Assembly (NCBI GenBank): GCA_039029315.1
Contig: JBCCGK010000023.1
Location: 1-64,000 of the forward strand
Direction of reading: 5' to 3'
From: JBCCCJ01 sp039029315
GTDB taxonomy: Bacteria; Bacteroidota; Bacteroidia; J057
Length of the DNA: 64,000 nucleotides
Shown: positions 1 to 8,600 of the stretch, in pieces
Layout: the number at the start of each line of letters is the position of its first letter
How positions within the stretch are numbered: the first letter of the stretch is position 1
Made by a program: the position numbers and the translations under genes
Notes under the pieces: model-generated
Told to the model about the DNA's origin: nothing
The model's database searches: none
Seen by the model: the letters and a program-made list of their open reading frames with translations, nothing else

Positions 1-20
1 ATTTTAGAGCCAATTTATAA

Positions 21-311
21 TCAACTCAAATAGCCAAGCAGACAATCCCCACACTCAGAAGACATGTTTTTCCGCCGGAACATGGATTCTGGTTTCTGTC
101 CATTGAGCAGGAAGAGATGGATCGATTGTTAGCCATGACAGGGAAAAGGCCCTACCCATCTTCCCGATTCTCTCAATCTTTCGAATTGCCATCGGACTTT
201 GGCTGCATCAGCTGCTTTGGGGGCGATGGTGGACATTGGTTTCGTACGCTTGCCGATATCCAGCAGTATGAGCAATTCTTAGTGAGCATGGATGCTTTGA
301 CAAATGTGTGA
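21..311 (+). pseudogene. Remnant or 5'-truncated hypothetical gene
   Basis: The frame is open from just after a TAA at 18-20 to the stop at 309-311. The first ATG is at 117, yet the codons before it read like protein (PPEHGFWFLSIEQEE), so the coding signal reaches upstream of any usable start. The downstream part contains a Gly/Cys/Trp-rich stretch (DFGCISCFGGDGGHWF) and ends LVSMDALTNV. I do not recognise the family. The missing start suggests a gene that lost its 5' part by deletion or frameshift. It could also be a short intact gene starting at 117. Confidence 0.3.
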
Positions 312-497
312 GAGTTGAAGTCTGTTGGATTTTTTTTGTTATTGTGATGATATGAGGAATCCCATGAGATGAGCATATTCTAGCCTTATCCTAACACTTG
401 TTCCTAGCGTGTATACAGAAAGGAATATGGATTTGGGCGACCGAAATAGGATGAATAATAAGAGATATACGCTATATTACAGGATATACAGACGGTT

Positions 498-887
498 ATG
501 AGTAATAAAATAAAAATAAAGGGATATCGAGCTTGGTTTTATTCTAGAAAGCCGCTGCAAGAAATTGGCGACTTCTTAGTGAGAGAGCAGGAAAAAACGG
601 ATTATACCTATGACTACGAGAATATTTACGAATGGATAGAAATAGATAAACTCAATTCTGGTTATTCATTGAATATTTCTAGAAAGCATAACGACTGGAA
701 AGAAATAGAAAAAGAACCCACTACTCTGTTTTTCCAATATTCTAGCCTTGAACCAGGAAATGATTTGATTGAAAATATTGCCACAGATATAGGAAGATTC
801 ATCCAAACAGAAGTATTTCTAGGTACAGTAAAACATGTAGGCGCAGATGAATTTGAGTATTCAGTAGATAAAAGAATAAACTCTTAA
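498..887 (+). CDS. Hypothetical protein, 129 aa
   Basis: Small, soluble, acidic protein with no signal peptide or membrane segment. It is rich in aromatic residues (YRAWFYSRK near the start, YDYENIYEWIEI around residues 35-46) and ends EFEYSVDKRINS. The length and Trp/Tyr pattern resemble small immunity-type or cassette-borne orphan proteins, but no family is recognised and no function is claimed. The ATG at 498 is preceded by AT-rich DNA. Its stop codon lies inside the left end of an attC-like palindrome, as expected if this is the ORF of a mobile gene cassette. Confidence 0.6.
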   Translation: MSNKIKIKGYRAWFYSRKPLQEIGDFLVREQEKTDYTYDYENIYEWIEIDKLNSGYSLNISRKHNDWKEIEKEPTTLFFQYSSLEPGNDLIENIATDIGRFIQTEVFLGTVKHVGADEFEYSVDKRINS

Positions 888-950
888 CAAAAGCTACGAC
901 TCCAGCCAGCAGCTAAAGAAGCCGTCCATAGGCATAGCTAGCCGTTAGAC
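882..950 (+). repeat. attC-like imperfect palindrome (candidate integron recombination site)
   Basis: The right end GTTAGAC (944-950) matches the integron R' consensus GTTRRRY exactly. The left end TCTTAAC (882-888) matches RYYYAAC at six of seven positions. Inside these, AGCTACG (892-898) pairs with CATAGCT (933-939), like L boxes. Total length is 69 bp, within the attC range. It starts at the end of one orphan ORF and lies just before the next, as in a cassette array. No integrase is in the window. Spacers of 3 and 4 nt are shorter than usual, so this is a candidate only. Confidence 0.35.
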
Positions 951-1014
951 GAAAGATATTATTTCATACGATTGTCTGAAGTAAGGCCAATCAGAAAAAT
1001 TGGTAAATTGTTGC

Positions 1015-1548
1015 ATGATCAGGGAGTTACTACATCGAATTAGTCAAATACTGGGAGAGAATGGAATTCCATACATGCTTTCAGGCAGTGTAGCCCTTGG
1101 ACTATACACTGTTGCCCGTACCACCCGAGATATTGATATCGTAATTGAATTAAAAGAATCAGATGTTGATAAGTTTGTCGCTGGCTTTGATGGATTTTTT
1201 GTGGACGAAGTTGGTATTGCCGACGAAGTAAAGCGAGGAGGAATGTTTAACCTAATCGATAAGAAAACAGCTTTCAAAATTGATTTTATTATCCGTTCTG
1301 ACTCTGAGTATGGTAATGAAGAATTTTCCCGCCGTAAAAAAATGACTCTTGATGGTGTTGAGTTGTGGGTTGTAAGTCTTGAAGATCTAATAATTGCCAA
1401 GGTAAGGTGGATTCAGGATTTTCAAAGTGACCGACAGATCAATGATATCAAAAGCCTCTTATTGAATCCAATGATTGATTGGGAATATGTTGATAAATGG
1501 ACTCGGAAGCTGCAGTTGAAGACCTTTAATTTGTTTAATGATGAATGA
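1015..1548 (+). CDS. Nucleotidyltransferase-fold protein (MNT/AbiEii-like), 177 aa
   Basis: Shows the polymerase-beta-type nucleotidyltransferase signature: GS at residues 24-25, the metal-binding pair DID at 39-41, and a third Asp near residue 90 (FKIDFII). It then has the VSLEDLIIAKVRW helix typical of the DUF6036/nucleotidyltransferase-AbiEii-like group. Such proteins often serve as one half of toxin-antitoxin or abortive-infection pairs, moving nucleotides onto RNA or protein targets. The frame also opens at a TTG at 1000, but the ATG at 1015 is the natural start. The next gene overlaps its end by 11 bp, so the two are probably translated together. Substrate is unknown. Its position after an attC-like site suggests it is cassette-borne. 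Confidence 0.7.
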   Translation: MIRELLHRISQILGENGIPYMLSGSVALGLYTVARTTRDIDIVIELKESDVDKFVAGFDGFFVDEVGIADEVKRGGMFNLIDKKTAFKIDFIIRSDSEYGNEEFSRRKKMTLDGVELWVVSLEDLIIAKVRWIQDFQSDRQINDIKSLLLNPMIDWEYVDKWTRKLQLKTFNLFNDE

Positions 1549-1798
1549 TACCACTCATAAAATGCAGGTAAAGCAGTTTGAAATTTATCATTCCAAAAGT
1601 ATTGATGAAAAATTTCGGATGCTTACTGAAATGATGGAGTTTGGTGTGAATCAAACTAAGCATGTAGTAAGTCAATGGTATCCCCAAAAATCTAGTCTCG
1701 AATTACAAATTGAATTTTTCAAGCTGTACTATCGAAATGACTTTAATTCGGAAAAAATGAAAAAACTGGTGGATAAGATGGAAGGAAACCTCGTCTAA
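1538..1798 (+). CDS. Small partner protein of the nucleotidyltransferase, 86 aa
   Basis: Overlaps the 3' end of the nucleotidyltransferase gene by 11 bp. It is a charged, probably helical protein (KQFEIYHSKSIDEKFRMLTE near the start, EFFKLYYRNDFNSEKMKKL near the end). No signal peptide or membrane segment is seen. The tight coupling suggests a functional pair, possibly toxin/antitoxin-like, but no catalytic motif is visible and the family is not recognised. Alternative starts are the second Met (1541) or the Met of MQVKQF. A degenerate palindrome with GCTAT (1811-1815) and ATAGC (1845-1849) follows the stop and could be an eroded cassette end. Confidence 0.5.
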   Translation: MMNDTTHKMQVKQFEIYHSKSIDEKFRMLTEMMEFGVNQTKHVVSQWYPQKSSLELQIEFFKLYYRNDFNSEKMKKLVDKMEGNLV

Positions 1799-1889
1799 TA
1801 TTGTCTACTTGCTATCTGTTCCCAAAAGTTTGTCCAGCCAACGCATAGCCGTTTCATTCTGGACATAAGAATCAACTGACCATCCCCAC

Positions 1890-3344
1890 CTAGCCCAACA
1901 CATCCCGCACCACCCTCCCATGCACATCCGTCAACCTGAAATCCCGCCCCTGAAAGTGATAAGTCAGCCGCTCATGATCCATGCCCATACAATGCAAAAT
2001 CGTCGCCTGTAGATCATGTACATGCACGCGATCCTTGATGCCATAATAGCCGAGCTCATCCGTCTCCCCATAGCTCATGCCGCCTTTGATACCGCCGCCA
2101 GCCAGCCACATGGTGAAGGCCTCACTGTGATGATCCCGCCCGCGATAGTCTGCGCCTGAGGCCCGTGTCTCCATCATGGGCGTCCGGCCAAATTCTCCGC
2201 CCCAGACGACCAGCGTATCCTCCCACAAACCCCGCATCTTCAGATCCTTGAGCAAAGCCGCAATGGGCTGATCGATATTGCGACAAGCTCTGGCAAGCCC
2301 ATCCACAACGCCATTGCCTTTGCCTGCCCCATGGTGGTCCCAAGCATTGTCATACAATTGCACGAAGCGCACGCCCTGCTCGACCAGGCGACGCGCCAGC
2401 AGACAATTATTCGCAAAGGAAATGCGTCCCGCTTTGGTCCCATACATCTCATGGATATAGTCCGGCTCATCAGAGATGTCCATCACCTCGGGCACTTCGG
2501 CCTGCATACGAAAAGCCAACTCATACTGGGAGATGCGAGACAAAATCTCAGGATCACCAATCTCTTCATATTCCTTGCGATTGATCTCATTGATCAGATC
2601 GATGGACTGCTTGCGGATATGCGGATCAATGCCCGCAGGATTATTCAGATACAACACCGGATCTCCCTGAGAGCGGCATTGGACGCCCTGATGCAAGGAA
2701 GGCAGAAAACCACTTCCCCAGACACTTTTGCCCGCGCTGGGTTCCCCTCCTGAGACCAAAACCACAAATCCAGGCAGATTCTCATTTTCCGATCCGAGGC
2801 CATAGACCATCCAGGACCCCATGCTGGGCCTGCCCAAGCGTGGACTTCCTGTATGCATGAACAGTTGCGCAGGCGCATGGTTGAACTCATCCGTGTGCAT
2901 GGCCTTGAGCAGACAGACCTCATCCACCCATTCAGAAAAATGAGACAAATGCTCCGACACCCAGGCCCCGGATTGGCCATATTGTTGGAAGCGCGCTTGC
3001 GGCCCCATCATCTTGGGAATGCCCTTCAAAAAGGCAAATCGCTTTCCATTCATCAAGGATTCCGGACAGGCTTTCCCATCATATTGCTGGAGCACAGGTT
3101 TGTAATCAAATAACTCCAACTGAGAGGGAGCACCCGACATATGCAGGAAAATGACGCGCTTGGCCTTGGGAGGGAAATGAGGAAGCAAGGATTCTTCTCC
3201 TCCTTTTGCCAGGGCAGTTGAAGGAGATAGTCCCATCAATGAGCCCAGGGCCATCGCACCGACGCCTCCGATACATGTTCGAAGAAAATATCGCCTGGAC
3301 TGGTAGGTCCCAAACCTGAGTTTCGCTTCTTCTTGATGGTTCAT
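1890..3344 (-). CDS. DUF1501 protein, Tat-exported (copy 1)
   Basis: 484 aa. The N-terminus carries a twin-Arg motif followed by a hydrophobic stretch (RRYFLRTCIGGVGAMALGSL, residues 17-36), predicting Tat export of a folded, possibly metal-bearing protein. The body matches DUF1501, a branch of the alkaline phosphatase/sulfatase superfamily: SGAPSQLELFDYKP (70-83), GQSGAWVSEHL (123-133), GRPSMGSWMVYGLGSENENL (171-190), GGEFGRTP, RDHH, and the conserved tail HVHDLQATILH...FRLTDVHG. Its ATG overlaps the stop of the upstream cytochrome gene by 4 bp (ATGA), so the two are translationally coupled. Family function is not established. Two further copies lie at 20213-21667 and 25880-27346. Confidence 0.9.
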   Translation of the reverse strand: MNHQEEAKLRFGTYQSRRYFLRTCIGGVGAMALGSLMGLSPSTALAKGGEESLLPHFPPKAKRVIFLHMSGAPSQLELFDYKPVLQQYDGKACPESLMNGKRFAFLKGIPKMMGPQARFQQYGQSGAWVSEHLSHFSEWVDEVCLLKAMHTDEFNHAPAQLFMHTGSPRLGRPSMGSWMVYGLGSENENLPGFVVLVSGGEPSAGKSVWGSGFLPSLHQGVQCRSQGDPVLYLNNPAGIDPHIRKQSIDLINEINRKEYEEIGDPEILSRISQYELAFRMQAEVPEVMDISDEPDYIHEMYGTKAGRISFANNCLLARRLVEQGVRFVQLYDNAWDHHGAGKGNGVVDGLARACRNIDQPIAALLKDLKMRGLWEDTLVVWGGEFGRTPMMETRASGADYRGRDHHSEAFTMWLAGGGIKGGMSYGETDELGYYGIKDRVHVHDLQATILHCMGMDHERLTYHFQGRDFRLTDVHGRVVRDVLG

Positions 3345-6088
3345 TTGTTGACAAATTCATCGAGGTTCAACATGGCATTGGCCAGCACAACAAAGGCAGC
3401 CCTGCTTTCGGAAGAAGAATTCTGATCAGATAGTAATTCCTGCCGCAATTCCAATTGTTGTTGAAAATGTCTTCTGGCATCCCAGTACACTTGTTCAAGG
3501 ATTGCTAGTTTCTTATCGGAGGGCTTACGCAAAAGGACCTGCTCATATCCCTTGATCAGCTTGGCAGCAAGTTCCCCTTTTTCTTCATACATTATCTGAG
3601 CGATCTCACGGGCTGCTTCCAAATTCACTGGATCGTTCAATAATGCAAGCGCTTGCAGAGGGGTATTGGTTCTGATTCTTCTGGAGGTGCAGGTTGTTCG
3701 GTCCGTCCCGTCAAATGTGATTTGATTGGGGAAGGGAATGGTTCGCTTCAAATAGGTGTACAATCCTCGTCTATACTGATCTTCCTCCGGGCTCAGTTCA
3801 TATGTGTCCCCAAACTTAAACTTCCCTGCTCCTTCGGGTCTAGGAGGACGAACACTTGGCCCATACATCCTGGGATTGAGGAGCCCACTGACTGCCAGGA
3901 CCTGATCTCTCAATTGTTCCGCACTTAAACGAGTCCTGGGACCGCGGGAGAGGAGGAGATTTCTAGGATCTCGTTCCAGTTTGAGAGAATCCATTTTTGA
4001 GCTTTGTCGATAGCTCGCAGACATGACCATCTGTTTGATCAGGTGTTTCATGGACCATTGATGTGTCTGGATAAATTCTACCGCCAGCCAATCCAGCAAT
4101 TCAGGATGATTGGGAGGAATGCCCTGCGTCCCAAAATCCTCTACCGTTTCTACCATTCCAAAACCAAACAACTGTTCCCAGAACCGATTGACAGCAACTC
4201 TGGCAGTGAGGGGATTTTTGGGATCAACCAACCATTTGGCCATGGCCAGCCGGTCTGCTGTTTCGTCTTCAGAAATCCTACCAAGTGCTTCTGGGATATC
4301 TTCCGTTACGACTTCCCCAGGCGTCAGCCAATTGCCGCGTTCAAACAGATGTGTGGTTCGACGTTTGGCAGGAGGAAGTTCCTGAAGGATAGGCGTGGGC
4401 ACAGCTGCGATGTCATATAAGTCCGCCAGTTTGGATTGGAAAGCCTTCGAATAGGTGGCCATCAGCGGCTTTTTCTCATGAAAAAAGAGCCAATCCAAAC
4501 GAACCAGATCAGAATCCGGGATCTTGTCTTTTTTGAAAACGAAAAAGACATCCTGTATTTCCTCTGTTTGTCCAATCGGCACCCTCAGGGTTTTCCAATA
4601 GTCCCAGCGATTCTTTGTACTTGGCTGCGCTGTTTGGGCAAAATATCCTTCTCCTATTTTGGGTCCATGCTGAGAGCGCAATCGCACCTCCACGAATGCC
4701 CCAAAGGGAGAGGAATAATGCAGTGAAATGGCCTCTACCTTTGTCAGATCCATTTGCTCAAATCGAATCCAGGAGGTATCCTGCAATTGGAACAAGGTAT
4801 TTTGCTCAGGAGCCGCCGCTTCAATGAAGCTGCTACTCTCATCAAAATGCTCAGCTTCGATCTTTCGATAGCCAACATGATCAAGAAGTGCCATTTTCTG
4901 ATCGTGCAGAAAACCCCTTAGCTCTAGCTTGTCTTCCGGCTTGAGCTGATTCTGAATCCATTCAATCGTTTCCTCGACCTTCTGCTCATTTTCCCCTTCA
5001 TAAGTAAACAAATTCGGCCCCTCATGATAAATGTCCCGATCTTCGGTATTGTCAAAGAAAGCCATGAATTCGTAAAACTCTTCCTGCCGAAAGGGATCGT
5101 AGGGATGGCTATGGCATTGCACACAAGCCATGGTGGTACTTTGCCAGACTTCGAAGGTGGTGCCGACCCGCTCAATCACAGCATAGGTCCGAAACTCTTC
5201 ATTGTCTGTACCTCCCTCATCATTGGCCATGGTATTGCGATGAAAGGCTGTAGCAATCAGTTGCGCTTCGGTAGGAATTGGCAACAAATCTCCCGCCAGT
5301 TGTTCCAGCGTAAACTGATCAAAGGGCATATCTTCATTGAAGGCATGAATGACCCAATCCCGATACTTCCAGATGCTTCGATAGAGATCCTTTTCGTAGC
5401 CTTTGGAGTCGGCATATCGAGCGAGATCGAGCCACATGCTAGCCCATTTTTCTCCAAAATGCGGAGAAGCCAGCAAGCGATCTACTGCTTTCTCATAGGC
5501 TTCTTCTGTAGAGTCTTGAGCAAATGTTTGTGCTTCTTCCTGGCTGGGGGGAAGCCCTGTCAGATCCAGAGAGAGGCGTCTGATCAAGCGATGTTTATCC
5601 GCTTCTGGGTTGGGAGATAATCCTTCCTTTCGAAGCCGAGCAAAAATAAAGTTGTCAATCGCATTCTTAGCCCCATCTTCCGGTTCTGCTTCTGGGACCT
5701 GAATGTCAGTCCCCGGCGGCACATATGCCCAATGGGTTTCCCATTTCGCCCCCTCCGAGATCCACTGTTCAATGAGTTGGATCTCCTCTTGTGAGAGTGG
5801 GTCTTTGTCTTGCGGCATTCGTTCCTCCGGATCATGATGGTGAATTCGTTTGACCAGCTCGCTGCGATGGGGATGACCGGGCACCACAGCAGCAAGACCA
5901 GATTCCGTCTCCGCATACATATCTTCTTCAAATAGCAGACTGAAGCCGCCGGATTGCTTGATCCCACCATGACAGCTCAGACAATTTTGGTTGAAAATGG
6001 GGCGAATATCGCGGTTGTAGCTGATAGAGTCTCCCTGCTGACAGGCCAGCAAGCCAAGTGCAATACACATGAGTAGGAGTCGAGCCAT
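3341..6088 (-). CDS. PSCyt1-DUF1549-DUF1553 cytochrome-like lipoprotein with CBM6-like insert (copy 1)
   Basis: 915 aa from the ATG at 6088 (an upstream TTG at 6103 is less likely). The signal peptide ends in a lipobox (GLLAC, Cys16). The PSCyt1 domain has a haem c motif CLSCH at 36-40, and a second CxxCH (CVQCH, about 322-326) lies in DUF1549. DUF1553 fills the C-terminal third (TARVAVNRFWEQLFG; LRDQVLAVSGLLNPRMYGPS). Between DUF1549 and DUF1553, about residues 408-537, sits a CBM6-like domain: IEAEHFDESSS start, VEVRLRS strand, LDWLFFH end. The protein is probably an outer-membrane or periplasmic lipoprotein able to bind two c-type haems. It heads an operon with the DUF1501 gene. Biochemical role is unknown. 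Confidence 0.9.
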   Translation of the reverse strand: MARLLLMCIALGLLACQQGDSISYNRDIRPIFNQNCLSCHGGIKQSGGFSLLFEEDMYAETESGLAAVVPGHPHRSELVKRIHHHDPEERMPQDKDPLSQEEIQLIEQWISEGAKWETHWAYVPPGTDIQVPEAEPEDGAKNAIDNFIFARLRKEGLSPNPEADKHRLIRRLSLDLTGLPPSQEEAQTFAQDSTEEAYEKAVDRLLASPHFGEKWASMWLDLARYADSKGYEKDLYRSIWKYRDWVIHAFNEDMPFDQFTLEQLAGDLLPIPTEAQLIATAFHRNTMANDEGGTDNEEFRTYAVIERVGTTFEVWQSTTMACVQCHSHPYDPFRQEEFYEFMAFFDNTEDRDIYHEGPNLFTYEGENEQKVEETIEWIQNQLKPEDKLELRGFLHDQKMALLDHVGYRKIEAEHFDESSSFIEAAAPEQNTLFQLQDTSWIRFEQMDLTKVEAISLHYSSPFGAFVEVRLRSQHGPKIGEGYFAQTAQPSTKNRWDYWKTLRVPIGQTEEIQDVFFVFKKDKIPDSDLVRLDWLFFHEKKPLMATYSKAFQSKLADLYDIAAVPTPILQELPPAKRRTTHLFERGNWLTPGEVVTEDIPEALGRISEDETADRLAMAKWLVDPKNPLTARVAVNRFWEQLFGFGMVETVEDFGTQGIPPNHPELLDWLAVEFIQTHQWSMKHLIKQMVMSASYRQSSKMDSLKLERDPRNLLLSRGPRTRLSAEQLRDQVLAVSGLLNPRMYGPSVRPPRPEGAGKFKFGDTYELSPEEDQYRRGLYTYLKRTIPFPNQITFDGTDRTTCTSRRIRTNTPLQALALLNDPVNLEAAREIAQIMYEEKGELAAKLIKGYEQVLLRKPSDKKLAILEQVYWDARRHFQQQLELRQELLSDQNSSSESRAAFVVLANAMLNLDEFVNK

Positions 6089-6188
6089 AAGCAATGACTC
6101 CAAGATAATATTTTTTCTAAAAACAGGGCTGGGGATTGCCTCCTATGAGGTAGACCAAATGGCTTATTTCCCTAATGGTTTGTAGGGT

Positions 6189-6213
6189 AGTTTCTCTTTT
6201 TAGAAGAGAAACT
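6189..6213. terminator. Stem-loop, possible terminator
   Basis: AGTTTCTCTT and AAGAGAAACT form a perfect 10-bp stem around a 5-nt loop. It lies downstream of the tandem-MbtH gene (read on the minus strand) and upstream of the PSCyt1 gene at 6088, so it could separate the two transcripts. There is no long T tract. Confidence 0.35.
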
Positions 6214-6318
6214 GGGTGGTGTAAAAGAGGTTCAGGAAACAAGTAAAATCTCTGGATTGTGGAAATGGACGCATATCCTTCTCCCTTTCAATTCTATACG
6301 ACTCAACCACCCATGACG

Positions 6319-6762
6319 CTATTTTTTTCGCAAACTAAGGGGTCGCATATCTGTCCAAACTTCTTCAATATAGGCCATACACTTAAGCAGGCTTCCTTGC
6401 TTCCCTACCGATCGCCAACCTTTAGGAGGGCTAGCATTTGCAGGCCAAATGGAATATTGTTCCTCATGATTAATGACAACGGCATATCTGGTGTCAGTTG
6501 GAAGGCCCTTTTTCCGAATACTAAGGGGTCGCATATCTGTCCAGACTTCTTCGATGTAGCGCATACATTCTTTGAGACTGCCTGTTTTTCCTGTGCTTGT
6601 CCAGTTGTTGGAGGTCTTGTCATTTATACTCCAGATGGAATACTGTTCTTCATGATTAATGACAACCTGGTAGACTCTTTTCTGACCAAAAACAAACGTA
6701 CTGAAGAAAAGGCCAGAAAGGAAAAATAGCAAAATGGTACGGAGAAATAAAGAGGACATCAT
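6319..6762 (-). CDS. Exported protein with two tandem MbtH domains
   Basis: 147 aa from the ATG at 6762. The frame is open further upstream to 6927, but that extension reads like noncoding DNA and the Met at 6762 starts a clean signal peptide (hydrophobic core residues 6-24, cleavage near FVFG). Two MbtH domains follow, at about 31-85 and 93-147, identical at 39 of 55 positions. Domain 2 has the family signature NHEEQYSIWP...PKGW...WTDMRPLSLR. Domain 1 keeps NHEEQYSIW and WTDMRPLSIR but has Ser for the Pro after Trp and NW for GW. Known MbtH proteins are single-domain cytosolic partners of NRPS adenylation domains. None is in the window, so the role of this exported version is unknown. Transcribed divergently from the sulfatase gene. 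Confidence 0.85.
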   Translation of the reverse strand: MMSSLFLRTILLFFLSGLFFSTFVFGQKRVYQVVINHEEQYSIWSINDKTSNNWTSTGKTGSLKECMRYIEEVWTDMRPLSIRKKGLPTDTRYAVVINHEEQYSIWPANASPPKGWRSVGKQGSLLKCMAYIEEVWTDMRPLSLRKK

Positions 6763-6865
6763 TGTGGGAGTTTGAGGTACAATATATATCGAACAGATGA
6801 ACAATGCACCTTCCTGAGATCGGTGTTGACAAGCAGAACGTGTAATCCTTTCCCCTCTCAACTTA

Positions 6866-6895
6866 TTGTTATCTTTGAATCGATGCATAACTTTG
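6866..6895 (+). promoter_or_regulatory. Candidate Bacteroidota promoter for the sulfatase gene
   Basis: TAACTTTG at 6888-6895 matches the -7 consensus TAnnTTTG, and TTG at 6866-6868 lies 19 bp upstream, a reasonable -33 position. The sulfatase ATG follows at 6926. A second -7-like box, TATCTTTG, lies at 6870-6877. Confidence 0.45.
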
Positions 6896-6925
6896 TTCCT
6901 AACTACTTCTAATACGTAACCAAAC

Positions 6926-8551
6926 ATGAAACTTCTTCAGCTAGTCAAACTGGCGTCTCTGTTATTTTTTATGCTGGCTGCCTGTACGCCAGATGGGCCA
7001 GAAAAGGCATCCACAGAGCGTCCGAATATCTTATTCATCATGTCAGATGATCATGCTTATCAAGCCATCAGTGCGTATAGCGATCATCTGATCACCACCC
7101 CCAATATAGACCGAATCGCTCAGGAAGGAATGTTGTTCACCAATGCCTGCGTGACCAATTCCATCTGCGCACCCTCTCGCGCCACGATCCTGACCGGCAA
7201 ACATACACATCTCAATGGGAAGATTGATAACATGATGCCCTTCGATACGACCAATGTAACCTTCCCTCAACTGCTACACAATGCTGGATATCAGACCGCC
7301 ATGTTCGGCAAACTGCATTTCGGCAACAATCCCAAAGGCTTCGATGAATTCAAGATCCTTCCTGGTCAGGGAACCTACTACAATCCCGATTTCATCACAA
7401 AAAAAGAAGGCCGGGTACGGATGGAAGGTTATACTACTGATCTCATTACTGACATGACTCTCAACTGGCTGGACAAGGAACGAGAGGCAGACAAGCCATT
7501 TTTGCTGATGTATTTGCACAAAGCCCCTCACCGCGAATGGTTGCCACCGGAGCGTCATTACAAGGATTTTATCCACAAGACATTCCCGGAACCTGCTACG
7601 CTTTTTGATAAGTATGATGGCAGAGGAGCCGCCGCAAAAAATGCAGAAATGAATCTCCTGACACATATGAATTGGGCAGGAGATTCCAAGATTCCACCAG
7701 AGGTCATGGATGAGCTAGGCATTCCCGAGACGGCCAACTGGGACAAGGCGGCTTTCAAGCGAGAGGTTGGCCGACAAACGCCTGAACAAAGAGCCAAATG
7801 GGATGCAGTCTACAATGTCATGATCGAAGAATTCAAGGAAAATTATCCTTCGATGACCCAGGAACAACTCATGAAATGGCGATATCAGCGATACATGCAG
7901 GACTATCTGGGCTGTATTGCCGCGGTAGATGATGGTGTTGGTCGTGTATTGAGTTATCTTGACGAACACAATCTTACCGAAAACACCATTGTTGTCTACA
8001 CCTCTGATCAGGGATTCTATTTGGGTGAGCATGGCTGGTTTGACAAGCGATTCATTTATGACGAATCCTTCAAAACCCCTCTGATGGTCCGATGGCCAAA
8101 CAAGATTACTCCCAATACCACCAATGAAGAAATGGTCCAGAATCTGGACTTTGCTCAGACCTTTTTGGATGCCGCAGGGCTTACAGCTCCAGCCGACATG
8201 CAGGGAGAGAGTCTTGTTCCGTTATTGACAGGCGACACCCAGTCATGGACCAGGGATGCTGTGTACTACCATTATTATGAATATCCCAGCGTGCACATGG
8301 TCAAGCGCCACTATGGGATTGTTACGACAGAATACAAGTTGGCACACTTTTACTACGATGTGGACGAATGGGAACTCTATGACCGCAAGAAAGATCCGCA
8401 GGAAATGAAAAATGAGTACAACAATCCTGAATATGCAGAGGTCGTCGCAAAACTTAAAGAGCAGCTGGCAGAGCTTCGGGTGAAGTATAAGGATTCCAAG
8501 GAATTGGACCAGAAATACATCGATATTTATACCAATCGACAGAAGAAATAA
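6926..8551 (+). CDS. Formylglycine-dependent sulfatase, lipoprotein (GlcNAc-6-sulfatase-like)
   Basis: 541 aa. The signal peptide ends in lipobox LAAC (Cys20). The N-terminal sulfatase core begins RPNILFIMSDD (metal Asp41/42), and the maturation site is CAPSR (81-85), whose Cys would be converted to formylglycine. PGQGTYYNP (about 146-154) and GKLHFG resemble the N-acetylglucosamine-6-sulfatase/mucin-desulfating group (S1_11-like); this subfamily call is by eye and tentative. YTSDQG supplies later metal ligands. The C-terminal subdomain is present (DEWELYDRKKDPQEMKNEY). It probably removes sulfate esters from a glycan at the cell surface or in the periplasm. A decayed ATPase gene follows, then a second sulfatase on the same strand. 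Confidence 0.9.
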   Translation: MKLLQLVKLASLLFFMLAACTPDGPEKASTERPNILFIMSDDHAYQAISAYSDHLITTPNIDRIAQEGMLFTNACVTNSICAPSRATILTGKHTHLNGKIDNMMPFDTTNVTFPQLLHNAGYQTAMFGKLHFGNNPKGFDEFKILPGQGTYYNPDFITKKEGRVRMEGYTTDLITDMTLNWLDKEREADKPFLLMYLHKAPHREWLPPERHYKDFIHKTFPEPATLFDKYDGRGAAAKNAEMNLLTHMNWAGDSKIPPEVMDELGIPETANWDKAAFKREVGRQTPEQRAKWDAVYNVMIEEFKENYPSMTQEQLMKWRYQRYMQDYLGCIAAVDDGVGRVLSYLDEHNLTENTIVVYTSDQGFYLGEHGWFDKRFIYDESFKTPLMVRWPNKITPNTTNEEMVQNLDFAQTFLDAAGLTAPADMQGESLVPLLTGDTQSWTRDAVYYHYYEYPSVHMVKRHYGIVTTEYKLAHFYYDVDEWELYDRKKDPQEMKNEYNNPEYAEVVAKLKEQLAELRVKYKDSKELDQKYIDIYTNRQKK

Positions 8552-8600
8552 AAGAGATGCGGCGAAATCCGAGTGTTTTGCGTGAGATCTCGCCATATCT

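Noticed and set aside
391..499. A second attC site before the 129-aa ORF
   Set aside because: CTAAC and GTTAT ends with an inner inverted repeat exist, but spacers are unequal (9 and 20 nt) and the right end does not fit GTTRRRY; mentioned only as weak context.
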